DNA of 64,000 nucleotides. Origin: Variovorax boronicumulans (lineage in GTDB: Bacteria; Pseudomonadota; Gammaproteobacteria; Burkholderiales; Burkholderiaceae_C). Positions 53,234 through 62,894 of the stretch are shown here, one piece after another. The stretch spans positions 520,122 through 584,121 of the forward strand of contig NZ_JAAAFX010000004.1 of assembly GCF_019352895.1 (NCBI RefSeq). Direction: 5' to 3'. The notes under the pieces were generated by a model, which made no database searches, had not been told where the DNA came from, and saw only the letters and a program-made list of their open reading frames with translations. Numbering within the stretch: position 1 is the stretch's first letter; every line of letters begins with the position of its first letter. The translations under genes were made by a program, and so were the position numbers.

Positions 53234-54214
53234 ATGAACACAGCCATTGCACGCCGCACCCTGCTCGCCCTGGGCGCCGCCGCGCTGTGCGCGGCAATCG
53301 GGCTGGCCAGCGCACAGAACACCACGCCGCTGCGCGTGATCCTGCCCGTGGGGGCGGGCTCGGGCGTCGACACCATCATGCGTTCGGCCCAGGTCGCGCT
53401 GTCGAAGGCGCTGGGCGGCCAGCCGGTGGTGATCGAGAACCTGCCCGGCGCGGGCGGCATCAGCGGCACGCAGGCGGTGGTCAAGGCCGCGCCCGACGGC
53501 AACACCGTGGGCGTGGTGTCGAACAACCACGCGGTGAACCCCAGCGTGTTCAAGAAGATGCCCTACGACGGCATCGCCGACCTCACGCCCATCACCGTGA
53601 TCGGCGGCTCGCCCTTCGTGCTGGTGGTGAACCCGGCCAAGGTGCCGGCGAAGAATGCCAAGGAACTGCAGGCCTTCCTCAAGGCCAGGCCGGGCGCCTA
53701 CAACTACGGCTCCTCGGGCAACGGCACCATCATCCATCTGGCGGGCGAGATGTACATGGAGGCCGCAGGCGTCGAGGTGCGCCACATCCCGTACAAAGGC
53801 ATGGGTCCGATGCTGGCCGACATCGTGGGCGGCCAGGTCGAGATGGGCGTGGGCGCGGTGCCCGCGGTGCAGGGCCACCTCAAGGCCGGCACCTTGCGCG
53901 CCATCGGCGTGATGGGCAAGCAGCGCGTGGCCTCGCTGCCCGAGGTGCCGACCATCGCCGAGCAGGGCTTCCCGAGCGTGGACGTCGAAGGCTGGTTCGC
54001 GCTGGTGGGGCCGGCGAAGCTGCCGGCCGCGCAGGTCAAGCGGCTGCACGACGCCATCGTCGCCGCCTTCAACGACCCCGAGGTCAAGGCCGCGATGGCG
54101 CGGCAGGACAACTTCATCGCCCCCACCACGCCCGAGGCCGCGGCGCAGTTCTTCAGGACCGAGCAGGAGCGCTACGCCCGGCTGGTGAAGAAGGCGAACG
54201 TGCAGGTCGAGTGA
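53234..54214 (+). CDS. Third orphan Bug-family binding protein
   Basis: Periplasmic Bug/TctC receptor, 326 residues, signal peptide ending near GLASAQ. Core motifs VILPVGAGSGVDTIMRSAQ, NYGSSGNGTIIHLAGEMYMEAAG and RHIPYKGMGPMLADIVGGQVE are present. GGAGACAAAGAA precedes the ATG. It is the third gene of the lyase/CoA-transferase operon and should deliver that operon's substrate, though no TctAB partner is nearby. Confidence 0.92.
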   Translation: MNTAIARRTLLALGAAALCAAIGLASAQNTTPLRVILPVGAGSGVDTIMRSAQVALSKALGGQPVVIENLPGAGGISGTQAVVKAAPDGNTVGVVSNNHAVNPSVFKKMPYDGIADLTPITVIGGSPFVLVVNPAKVPAKNAKELQAFLKARPGAYNYGSSGNGTIIHLAGEMYMEAAGVEVRHIPYKGMGPMLADIVGGQVEMGVGAVPAVQGHLKAGTLRAIGVMGKQRVASLPEVPTIAEQGFPSVDVEGWFALVGPAKLPAAQVKRLHDAIVAAFNDPEVKAAMARQDNFIAPTTPEAAAQFFRTEQERYARLVKKANVQVE

Positions 54215-54221
54215 CGGCGCT

Positions 54222-55280
<1,059 letters not shown>

Positions 55281-55423
55281 CTAAATCGATTTCCGGCGCA
55301 GCGACAATGGACGCCTTTTTGCCGACACCACCGTCGGTCGCCGGGTCCGACGTTTTTCGGAAAAAGAGTGGTCGTCATGTCGAAGCGAATGGTTGCAGCC
55401 CTCGGCGCCCCGGGAGGCGGACG

Positions 55424-56677
55424 TTGAACGCATTGAACCTGGTGCTGTTCGACTGGATGGGCGCGGGCTTCGCGCCCCACCCCGCCCTGCTGCGCATCGC
55501 CTCGCTGCTCGCCGAGGGCTCCACCTGGCTGTGCGCCGCGTTGATCGTCGGGGCCGCCTGGATGCAGCCGGCGGTGCGCACCCGGCTCGCGCTGATCCTG
55601 GTGGTGGCGGGACTGGCCTCGCTGCTCTCCCGCGAGATCGCCGCCGTGCTCGCGATGCCCCGGCCCTTCATGCTCGGGCTCAGCCCCCTGCACATCCAGC
55701 ACGACGCGCGCCCCGGCCTGCCCAGCACCCATGCCTCGGTGATGTTCACCGTCGCCTTCATGCTGCTGGCCGACCGGCGCCTGCGGACCATCGGCCGGGC
55801 CGTGCTGGCCATGGCATTGCTGACGGCCGTATCGCGGGTCTACGTCGGCGTTCATTTCCCGCTGGACGTCGTCGCCGGCGCCGTGCTCGGCGGCTGCATC
55901 GCCTTGACGGCGCAGGCCGTGCTGACGGGCGCCGGGCGCCTGCGGGAGAACGCCGAACCGCAACTGGTGGGGCTGATGCAGACCCTGTCCCACCCGCGCT
56001 TCGGCCCCTGGCTGCTGGTCGGCTTCGCGCTGGTCGCGACCTGGGTCGGATTGAACACGCCCCTGTCCTTCCAGCCCACCCTGCTGCAGCAGGGCGGCGC
56101 CATCGGGAACAGCACGCTGATCTGCTACCTGGTCGCGGCGCTGTTCGTGCTCAAGGGCCGTCCGCCGGCGTGGTCGAAGCGCGATGCCGGCGCCCTGGTC
56201 ATCGTGCTGCTGGCCCTGGCCGCGAACGAGGCCGGCCTGCACGTCGCGCTGTTCGGCGTCAGCATCCTGAAGGCGCGCTTCTACAGCGGCGGCGCGCTGT
56301 GGCAGATCGCAGTGGCGCTGGCCGTGCTGGCGCCGATCGCCGTCGCGGCCGGCTGGCTGCTGCGCCGCTCGCACGGCGTCTGGCGCAGCGCGCTGGCGCG
56401 CCGCCGCTGGCGCGCCGCGACCCGCACGGCCGTCTCCTTCGGGGTTGCCATCGTGACCATCAAAGTCCTCGACGAACTGCCAGGCATCCTGGTCGATTCC
56501 GGCCTGCTGCGCGAAGTGCCGGCCGCCCTGCACTATCTGTTGCTGGGCCTCGAGGAAGTCCTCGAACTGGCGCTGCCCTTGCTGGCCCTGCTGGCGCTGG
56601 TGCAACTTCAACTGGGCCGGCATCCGACCTGGCTGCGCCGCAGCGACAGGGCGCCACGCCTGACCAGCGCCGGCTGA
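55424..56677 (+). CDS. PAP2-family phosphatase-like membrane protein
   Basis: 417-residue multi-spanning membrane protein. The N-terminal half is a PAP2/undecaprenyl-diphosphatase-like domain with PRPF, PGLPSTHASVMF and SRVYVGVHFPLDVVAGAVLGG carrying the phosphatase motifs. The C-terminal half (about 190-400) has additional hydrophobic segments of unrecognised type, so this is longer than typical 180-240 residue PAP2 enzymes. The TTG at 55424 was chosen because GGGAGG lies 6 bases upstream and no ATG fits. Substrate (lipid-linked pyrophosphate or similar) is unknown. Confidence 0.85.
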   Translation: MNALNLVLFDWMGAGFAPHPALLRIASLLAEGSTWLCAALIVGAAWMQPAVRTRLALILVVAGLASLLSREIAAVLAMPRPFMLGLSPLHIQHDARPGLPSTHASVMFTVAFMLLADRRLRTIGRAVLAMALLTAVSRVYVGVHFPLDVVAGAVLGGCIALTAQAVLTGAGRLRENAEPQLVGLMQTLSHPRFGPWLLVGFALVATWVGLNTPLSFQPTLLQQGGAIGNSTLICYLVAALFVLKGRPPAWSKRDAGALVIVLLALAANEAGLHVALFGVSILKARFYSGGALWQIAVALAVLAPIAVAAGWLLRRSHGVWRSALARRRWRAATRTAVSFGVAIVTIKVLDELPGILVDSGLLREVPAALHYLLLGLEEVLELALPLLALLALVQLQLGRHPTWLRRSDRAPRLTSAG

Positions 56678-56859
56678 ACCCCAGGGTTCTCCCCACAAAA
56701 CTTGGGTAACTCTGTGAATAACTCAGGCGATTCCTTGTAAAGAGGACGCAAGTCGTTGTTTTAAAAGAAGAAACCTTAGTCCGCTCAAATATTGAGCAGT
56801 GGATACCTGGGACACCAATCGGCCCTTACCAGAATTTTTTCGCACTGTCTGCTTTCACG
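56678..56859. other. AT-richer promoter region of the SulP gene
   Basis: 182 bases, visibly less GC-rich than the surrounding genes. It holds a GAACCC/GGGTTC dyad overlapping the preceding stop (56676-56689), a single DnaA-box-like TGTGAATAA (56713-56721) and the operator-like palindrome at 56783-56797. No ORF of interest. Confidence 0.5.
56783..56797. promoter_or_regulatory. Palindromic operator candidate upstream of the SulP gene
   Basis: GCTCAA-ATA-TTGAGC forms a perfect 6-bp dyad with a 3-base centre, 63 bases before the SulP start, in an AT-rich stretch. It could be an operator for a dimeric regulator. A short hairpin is the alternative. Confidence 0.4.
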
Positions 56860-58311
56860 ATGTCCTTTTCCCGACTGCGCGCCGAATGGGCGCCAAGCAT
56901 CCCCCGCGAACTCATGGCGGGCGCCGTCGCCACCTTCGCGCTGATCCCCGAAGTCATCGCCTTCTCTTTCGTGGCGGGCGTTGACCCCTCGGTCGGCCTG
57001 TTCGCCTCCTTCGTGATCAGCATCGTGATCGCCTTCACCGGCGGCCGCCCGGCAATGATCTCGGCGGCGGCCGGCTCGGTCGCGCTGGTGGCCGCGCCGC
57101 TGGTGCAGTCGCACGGCCTGGCCTACCTGCTCGCCGCCGGTGCGCTGGCCGGCCTGGTGCAGGTCGCGTTCGGCCTGCTGCGGCTCGGCGCATTGATGCG
57201 CTTCGTCTCGTCCTCGGTGCGCACCGGCTTCGTGAACGCGCTCGCGATCCTGATCTTCGCGGCCCAGATGCCGCACCTGGTGGGCGCCAACGGCGCGACC
57301 TGGAGCCTGTTGATCCTGGGCCTGGCGATCATCTACCTGCTGCCCCGGCTCACTTCGGCCGTGCCCTCTCCGCTGGTCTGCATCGTGGTGCTGTCGGTGC
57401 TGGCGGCCGTGGCCGGCCTGCCGGTGAAGACCGTGGCCGACCTCGGCCGGCTGCCCGATGCACTGCCGATGTTCGGCTGGCCGGACGTGCCGCTCGACCT
57501 GGCCACGCTGCGCCTGATCGCGCTGCCGGCGCTGGCCATCGCCATGGTCGGCCTGCTCGAATCGATGATGACGGCCAAGGTGGTGGACGAACTCACCGAC
57601 ACGCCCAGTTCGAAGAACCGCGAATGCACCGGCCTGGGCATCGCCAACGTCGCGGCCAGCCTGTTCGGCGGCATCGCGGGCTGCGGGATGATCGGCCAGA
57701 CGGTGAGCAACGTGCGCTACGGCGGCCGCGGCCGGCTGTCGACGCTGTTCGCCGGCGCCTTCCTGCTGATCCTCATGGTGCTGCTCAAGCCCTGGGTGTC
57801 TCAGGTGCCGGTGATCGCACTGGTGGCGATCATGGTGATGGTCTCGGCCTCGACCTTCGACTGGGGCTCGCTGCGCGGCATGGTGCGCCACCCGCGCGTG
57901 TCGAGCGCGGTGATGCTGGTCACCGTCGCGGTGACCGTCGCGACCGAGAACCTCGCCGCCGGCGTCGCCGTGGGCGTGATGCTCAGCGGCGTGTTCTTCA
58001 CCTTCAAGGTGGCGCGGCTGATGGGCGTGGCCATCGCGGACGACGCCCCCGACGGCACCCGCGTCTACCGTGTCACCGGCCAGGTCTTCTTCGCCTCGGC
58101 CGAACTGTTCGTCGACGCCTTCGACACCCGCGACACCGAGAACCGCCCGGTGCGCATCGACGTGACGCAGGCGCATTTCTGGGACGTCACCGCGGTCGAG
58201 GCGCTCGACACCGTGGTGCAGCGCCTGCGCAAGCACGGCAGCGTGGTCGAGGTGGTGGGGTTGAATGCGGCGAGCCGGGTGCTGATCGATCGGCTGGGCA
58301 GCGGGCGGTAG
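56860..58311 (+). CDS. SulP-family anion transporter
   Basis: Inner-membrane SulP/SLC26-type transporter, 483 residues: about ten to twelve hydrophobic segments in residues 15-390, then a C-terminal STAS domain (about 395-480, with RVYRVTGQVFFASAELFVDAF and DVTQAHFWDVTAVEALDTVV). The substrate is an inorganic anion such as sulfate or bicarbonate, not decided by sequence. No clear ribosome-binding site precedes the ATG. It is monocistronic. A link to sulfur metabolism elsewhere in the window is possible but speculative. Confidence 0.92.
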   Translation: MSFSRLRAEWAPSIPRELMAGAVATFALIPEVIAFSFVAGVDPSVGLFASFVISIVIAFTGGRPAMISAAAGSVALVAAPLVQSHGLAYLLAAGALAGLVQVAFGLLRLGALMRFVSSSVRTGFVNALAILIFAAQMPHLVGANGATWSLLILGLAIIYLLPRLTSAVPSPLVCIVVLSVLAAVAGLPVKTVADLGRLPDALPMFGWPDVPLDLATLRLIALPALAIAMVGLLESMMTAKVVDELTDTPSSKNRECTGLGIANVAASLFGGIAGCGMIGQTVSNVRYGGRGRLSTLFAGAFLLILMVLLKPWVSQVPVIALVAIMVMVSASTFDWGSLRGMVRHPRVSSAVMLVTVAVTVATENLAAGVAVGVMLSGVFFTFKVARLMGVAIADDAPDGTRVYRVTGQVFFASAELFVDAFDTRDTENRPVRIDVTQAHFWDVTAVEALDTVVQRLRKHGSVVEVVGLNAASRVLIDRLGSGR

Positions 58312-58332
58312 CGCTGCGCCGGCGATTCGCGC

Positions 58333-58872
58333 TCAATGAGATTTCTTGAGCATGTCCTCGCTGCAGCTCGGCTCGACGGCATAGTCGAAATGCATGTAGA
58401 GGTGCGCCTTGGGCTTGCCGTCAAGCCATTGCAGCAGATGCGCCCCCTCGCTGCTGATGCAGACGGTCGGCAACGCCTTGCCTGCTGGATCACCCGACAG
58501 CGCGTGTTCGACCTGGCTTGCATCCTCGTCTCTCGCGTGGAACACCAGCGCCCCCCCCAGGTAAGGCAGCGTATCGGGCGCCTTCAATGACGGCAAGGCG
58601 TACGCCCTCACCCGACGCCCCGTCAACTCATCCGAGACATCGGACCTTCGTCGTTGCGGTCCAAGGATGCGCAAGGCGACACAGCATTTCGCAATGCCCT
58701 GCGACTCGGCAGATTGCGCAACGACCTGGTCGTTGCGGTGCAGGCGCTCGGTCGTGAACAAGGTGCGCATCCCGTCCGGGCGTACTTCGATCAGCCCTGC
58801 AGCAGGTGGCGCGGCCGACGCGGCGAGGGCGGCGAACAGCACCATCGGCATGATGTACTTTTTAGAAGCCAT
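58333..58872 (-). CDS. Secreted protein of unknown function, candidate immunity partner
   Basis: 179-residue protein with a Sec signal peptide (basic MASKK, hydrophobic core PMVLFAALAASAA, cleavage around residue 25), so it should be periplasmic. The mature part has four Cys (a KCC pair near 63, then one each near 137 and 169), suggesting disulfides. No family was recognised. Its start overlaps the end of the M15-type peptidase gene by 11 bases, giving translational coupling. A secreted partner next to a signal-less peptidoglycan peptidase is the layout of effector/immunity pairs; this role is inference. Confidence 0.75.
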   Translation of the reverse strand: MASKKYIMPMVLFAALAASAAPPAAGLIEVRPDGMRTLFTTERLHRNDQVVAQSAESQGIAKCCVALRILGPQRRRSDVSDELTGRRVRAYALPSLKAPDTLPYLGGALVFHARDEDASQVEHALSGDPAGKALPTVCISSEGAHLLQWLDGKPKAHLYMHFDYAVEPSCSEDMLKKSH

Positions 58873-59443
58873 TGTCGGACCAATGCGAGGGGTCGCTCAG
58901 CAGTTTGTTGACGCCATAGGAAGCACCCACGGCATGAAGGTCGCTGTCTTTCTTGATCAACACTTCGCGGCCCGAAGCGTCCTTGATCTTCTTGTTCTTC
59001 AGCCCCGAGATGGCCATGTCAATCGCGCTTCGCTCCGTATGGCGGGATACCAGCGCGGGTGGATAGACGATTTGATAGGCCGATGCCATCTCCCGAGCCG
59101 CGGCCCGCGAGCGCTCGGTCGAGCCGTGGTTCCACTCGATGTTGACGCCAACCATTGCCGGCGCACGTTCCGCGGCAATGGCCCCGTTGGCGATCGCCGC
59201 CGCGTAATGCATCAGGTAGGCGCGCTCCTTCGGCCGATAGGTTGCTGAAATCCTCACCGATCCGCCGGCAGCCTGGATGGCGCCAATGAAGCTGTCGACG
59301 CTTCGCCTGAACACCGGTGTCAGATCATTGATCGATGTTCCACTCGGAAATCTTGAAACCCATTGCCGACCGCTCAGCTCATTGCCAGAGCGTCCATTTG
59401 CAGCGGACGCGGGCGCCAGCCCGGCTCGAGGACTTGTAGCCAT
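58862..59443 (-). CDS. M15-type peptidoglycan peptidase without signal peptide (candidate effector)
   Basis: 193-residue protein with an M15-like zinc peptidase domain at about 40-193. GGSVRISATYRPKERAYL resembles the entry strand of the fold. SRHTERSAIDMAI supplies His135 and Asp142 with the H-x6-D spacing of VanX and Ply500-type enzymes, and SDPSHWSDNG supplies Asp184 and His187 with the D-x2-H spacing of the catalytic base and third zinc ligand. No signal peptide or transmembrane segment is seen, so delivery to the periplasm must be by another route, for example type VI secretion or lysis. It overlaps the downstream secreted-protein gene. Base composition is less GC-rich than its surroundings, suggesting transfer. 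Confidence 0.8.
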   Translation of the reverse strand: MATSPRAGLAPASAANGRSGNELSGRQWVSRFPSGTSINDLTPVFRRSVDSFIGAIQAAGGSVRISATYRPKERAYLMHYAAAIANGAIAAERAPAMVGVNIEWNHGSTERSRAAAREMASAYQIVYPPALVSRHTERSAIDMAISGLKNKKIKDASGREVLIKKDSDLHAVGASYGVNKLLSDPSHWSDNGF

Positions 59444-59547
59444 ATTGTTTTCTCCCTGACAGTCTTATAGAGAAGTCGTGCATAGCGCACAAAAAATGCG
59501 GGCCATGCCAGACCATCCTAGACCGCCAAGCCCCCCGAAAACGACAA

Positions 59548-59575
59548 CGGGCCGCACCCTTGCAGGTGCGGCCCG
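59548..59575 (-). terminator. Intrinsic terminator after the BMP receptor gene
   Basis: CGGGCCGCACC (59548-59558) and GGTGCGGCCCG (59565-59575) form a perfect 11-bp stem with a 6-base loop, 27 bases past the BMP gene stop. On the minus strand it is followed by TTGTCGTTTTC, a moderately T-rich tail. Confidence 0.8.
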
Positions 59576-59602
59576 TGAAGCAGTTGGCTTTGCCTTGTGC
59601 TT

Positions 59603-60772
59603 TTACTTCTTGTCGCCGCCCGGCACCTTGCCTTCGACGCCCTTGACGTAGAAGTTCACGCCCGAGAGGAACTTGTCGTCGGCCACGGCACCGGCCGCGA
59701 CCACGTCCTTGCCGTCCTGGCCCAGGATCGGGCCCTTCCAGATCGAGAAGCTGCCGTCCTTCAGGCCGGCCTTCACGGTGTCGACCTTGGCCTTGATGTC
59801 GGCCGGCACGTCTTCAGCCACCGACACCAGGTCGATCGCGCCTTCCTTCACGCCCCACCAGCTCTGGCCGGTGGTCCACTTGCCGTCGAGCGCGTCCTGG
59901 GTGGCCTTGATGTAGTACGGGCCCCAGTTGATCACGGCCGAGGCCAGGTGGGCCTTGGGACCGTAGGCGGTCATGTCGGAATCCCAGCCGAAGGCGCGCT
60001 TGCCCTTTTCCTGTGCGGTCTTGAGCACGGCCGGCGAGTCGGTGTTCTGGAACAGCACGTCGGCGCCGCCGTTGATCAGCGCGGTGGCGGCTTCGGTTTC
60101 CTTCGGCGGGCTGAACCATTCGTTGACCCACACCACCTTGGTCGTGATCTTCGGGTTCACCGACTGCGCGCCCAGCGTGAAGCTGTTGATGTTGCGCAGC
60201 ACTTCGGGGATCGGCACCGAGCCGACCACGCCCAGCGTGTTCGACTTGGTCATCGCGCCCGCGATGATGCCGGCCATGTACGCGCCTTCGTAGGTGCGGC
60301 TGTCGTAGGTGCGCATGTTCTCGGCCGTCTTGTAGCCGGTGGCATGCTCGAACTTGACTTCCTTGTTGTCGGCGGCGACCTTGAGCAGCGGCTCCATGTA
60401 GCCGAAGGTGGTGCCGAAGATCAGCTTGTTGCCCTGGCCCACCAGGTCGCGGAACACGCGCTCGGCGTCGGCCGACTCGGGCACGCTCTCGACGAAGGTG
60501 GTCTTGATCTTGTCGCCGAATTCCTTCTCGAGCGCCTTACGGCCGTTGTCGTGCGCGAAGGACCAGCCGCCGTCGCCCACCGGGCCGACGTAGGCGAATG
60601 CGATGTTGAGCGGCGCGGCGGCAGCCGGCGCAGCAGCCGCGGCCGGTGCGGGCGCAGGGGCCGGTGCGGCGGCCGCCGGCTCTTCCTTCTTGCCACAGCC
60701 GATCAGGGCGGCGGAAGCGACGGCCGTGACGGCGGCCAGCTTGAGCAGGGAGCGCTTGTTCAAATCATTCAT
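59603..60772 (-). CDS. BMP-family nucleoside ABC transporter receptor (lipoprotein)
   Basis: 389-residue substrate-binding protein of the BMP/PnrA family. The signal has a lipobox ALIGC (Cys26), then an Ala/Pro/Glu-rich linker of about 30 residues before the core NIAFAYVGPVGDGGWSFAHDNGRKAL. GNKLIFGTTFGYMEPLLKVA and WWGVKEGAIDLVSVAEDVP follow. The family binds nucleosides. It is paralogous to the receptor at 43939-45036 but is linked to its own permeases and ATPase upstream. It ends the operon at an intrinsic terminator. Confidence 0.93.
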   Translation of the reverse strand: MNDLNKRSLLKLAAVTAVASAALIGCGKKEEPAAAAPAPAPAPAAAAAPAAAAPLNIAFAYVGPVGDGGWSFAHDNGRKALEKEFGDKIKTTFVESVPESADAERVFRDLVGQGNKLIFGTTFGYMEPLLKVAADNKEVKFEHATGYKTAENMRTYDSRTYEGAYMAGIIAGAMTKSNTLGVVGSVPIPEVLRNINSFTLGAQSVNPKITTKVVWVNEWFSPPKETEAATALINGGADVLFQNTDSPAVLKTAQEKGKRAFGWDSDMTAYGPKAHLASAVINWGPYYIKATQDALDGKWTTGQSWWGVKEGAIDLVSVAEDVPADIKAKVDTVKAGLKDGSFSIWKGPILGQDGKDVVAAGAVADDKFLSGVNFYVKGVEGKVPGGDKK

Positions 60773-60822
60773 TGGTCTAAATCCTCGAAGGACGGGTTGG
60801 CGAAGAAACGAAAGGAAACAGA

Positions 60823-61743
60823 TTATGAGCCGGGGTAGAAGGGTTTCCCGATCGAAGCCGGCATGTTGATGCGGATGAAGGCAGGGTTGCGCGAGATCAG
60901 CGCCAGCACCACGATCGGCGCGATGTACTGCAGCATGCTGAGAAACTGGCTGGGCACGTCGACGCCGGTGCTCTGCAGATGAAAGCCCAGCATCGACACG
61001 CCGCCGAACAGGTAGGCCCCCAGCAGCACGCGCGTCGGCCGCCAGGTGGCGAAGGTGGTCAGCGCCAGCGCGATCCATCCGCGGCCGGCCACCATGCCCT
61101 CGACCCACAGCGGCGTGTAGACGGTCGACAGGTAGGCGCCCGACAGCCCGCACAGCGCGCCACCCGCGACCACCGCCATGAAGCGGATGCGCCGCACCGG
61201 ATAGCCCAGCGCATGCGCGGACTCGGGCGACTCGCCCACCGAGCGCAGCACCAGGCCGGCGCGCGTGCGGTAGAGGAACCAGATCAGGCCGAGGGTCAGC
61301 GCCACCGCGAAATACACCATCGGGTGGTGGCGGAACAGGGCCGGGCCGACCAGCGGGATGTCGCCCAGCACCGGCAGCGCATAGGACACGCTGTCGGGCA
61401 GCTTGGCCTGCACGAAGTTGATGCCGACGAAGGCCGAGAAGCCGACGCCGAACAGGCTCAGCGCGAGCCCGGTCGCGTACTGGTTGGTGTTGAGCCAGAT
61501 CACCAGCACGCCGAAGATCGCGGCCATCGCCGCGCCGGCCGCCATGCCGGCCAGGAAGCCCAGCCAGGGGTTGTGCGTGGTCACCACCGTCGCGAAGCCC
61601 GCGATGGCGGCGCACAGCATCATGCCTTCGGCGCCGAGGTTGACGATGCCGGCCTTCTCGTTGATCAGCAGGCCGAGCGCCGCGATCGCCAGCACGGTGC
61701 CGGCGCTCAGCGAGGAGCCGATGAGCAGTGCGTAGGAGTCCAT
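60823..61743 (-). CDS. Nucleoside-type ABC transporter permease (second subunit)
   Basis: 306-residue inner-membrane permease of the BPD_transp_2 type, similar to YufQ/NupQ. About eight hydrophobic segments; INEKAGIVNLGAEGMMLCAAIAGF and NQYATGLALSLFGVGFSAFVG are characteristic. The ATG shares one base with the stop of the first permease (TGATG), so translation is coupled. It works with the BMP receptor downstream. Confidence 0.92.
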   Translation of the reverse strand: MDSYALLIGSSLSAGTVLAIAALGLLINEKAGIVNLGAEGMMLCAAIAGFATVVTTHNPWLGFLAGMAAGAAMAAIFGVLVIWLNTNQYATGLALSLFGVGFSAFVGINFVQAKLPDSVSYALPVLGDIPLVGPALFRHHPMVYFAVALTLGLIWFLYRTRAGLVLRSVGESPESAHALGYPVRRIRFMAVVAGGALCGLSGAYLSTVYTPLWVEGMVAGRGWIALALTTFATWRPTRVLLGAYLFGGVSMLGFHLQSTGVDVPSQFLSMLQYIAPIVVLALISRNPAFIRINMPASIGKPFYPGS

Positions 61744-62894
61744 CAGACTTGTCCCCCGGTGGTGCGCGCGACGGGCGCGGTGAGTGGTGTGCTGGCTTGC
61801 AGCGAAGAAGTGGTGGCGGCGGCCGACGCCGCCTTGGCCGCGGCCTTGCGGCGCACGCGATAGACGATCAGCGTGTCGCAGGCCAGCAGCGAGAACAGCA
61901 GCAGGCCCTGGAACACGCCGGTCAGCGACTTGGGCAGGCCCAGGCGCGACTGCGCCAGCTCGCCGCCGATGTAGAACATGCTCATCAGGATGGCCGAGAA
62001 GATCATGCCCACCGGATGCAGTCGGCCGACGAAGGCCACGATGATGGCGGCGAAGCCGTAGCCCGCGGGCACGTAGGGCGTGAGCTGGCCGATCGGGCCC
62101 GCCACCTCGAGCGCGCCCGCCAGGCCGGCCGCGCCGCCCGAGGTCAGCAGCGCGATCCAGACCGCGCGCCGCGCCGAGAAGCCCGCATAGCGCGCGGCCG
62201 CCGGCGCCAGGCCGCCGACCTGCTGCGCGAAGCCGGCGCGGGTGCGGAACAGGAAGACCCACAGCGCGCCCGCGCCCACCAGCGCGATCAGGAGGCCGAT
62301 GCTCACGCGCGAGCCCTGGATCAGCCGCGGGATCTGCGTGACCGCGTCGAAGGTCTTGGTCTGCGGGAAGTTGTAGCCCGCCGGGTCCTTCCACGGCCCG
62401 TAGACCATGTAGCCCAGCAGCAGCGTCGCGACGTAGACCAGCATCAGGCTCACCAGGATCTCGTTGGCGTTGCACTTGTCGCGCAGGAAAGCCACGATGC
62501 CGGCCCACACCATGCCGCCCAGGATGCCGGCCATGAGGATCGGCACCACGATCCACGGGCCGGTGCTCTTGTCGGCCAGCAGTGCCACGCCGCCGGCGAA
62601 GATCGCGCCCATGACGAACTGGCCTTCGGCGCCGATGTTCCAGACGTTGGAGCGGAAGCACACGGCCAGGCCCAGCGCGATGATCAAGAGCGGCGTGGCC
62701 TTGACCATCAGCTCGCCCAGCGCGTAGCCGCTCTTGATCGGCTCCCAGAAGAACACGCCCAGGCCCTTGACCGGGTCCTTGCCGAGCAGCGCGAACAGCG
62801 CCACGCCGATCACCACCGTGATCAGCAGCGCAAGGATCGGCGAACCGTAGGTCCAGAAACGCGAGAGTTGCGGGCGGGGTTCGAGCTTAAACAT
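61743..62894 (-). CDS. Nucleoside-type ABC transporter permease (first subunit)
   Basis: 383-residue permease similar to YufP/NupP. Characteristic stretch KATPLLIIALGLAVCFRSNVWNIGAEGQFVMGAIFAGG; about ten hydrophobic segments, and a C-terminal Ala/Thr-rich cytoplasmic tail of about 40 residues. The ATG at 62894 overlaps the end of the ATPase gene by 8 bases. Together with the second permease it forms the membrane channel. Confidence 0.92.
   Translation of the reverse strand: MFKLEPRPQLSRFWTYGSPILALLITVVIGVALFALLGKDPVKGLGVFFWEPIKSGYALGELMVKATPLLIIALGLAVCFRSNVWNIGAEGQFVMGAIFAGGVALLADKSTGPWIVVPILMAGILGGMVWAGIVAFLRDKCNANEILVSLMLVYVATLLLGYMVYGPWKDPAGYNFPQTKTFDAVTQIPRLIQGSRVSIGLLIALVGAGALWVFLFRTRAGFAQQVGGLAPAAARYAGFSARRAVWIALLTSGGAAGLAGALEVAGPIGQLTPYVPAGYGFAAIIVAFVGRLHPVGMIFSAILMSMFYIGGELAQSRLGLPKSLTGVFQGLLLFSLLACDTLIVYRVRRKAAAKAASAAATTSSLQASTPLTAPVARTTGGQV

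Noticed and set aside
56713..56721. DnaA-box-like TGTGAATAA
   Set aside because: A single copy without clustering, AT-rich unwinding element or dnaA/dnaN/gidA neighbours; not a replication origin.
58862..59443. Reading the peptidase as a prophage endolysin
   Set aside because: No holin, spanin, tail or integrase genes lie nearby, and the overlapping partner has a signal peptide but no spanin-like lipoprotein or membrane pattern; kept only as an alternative.
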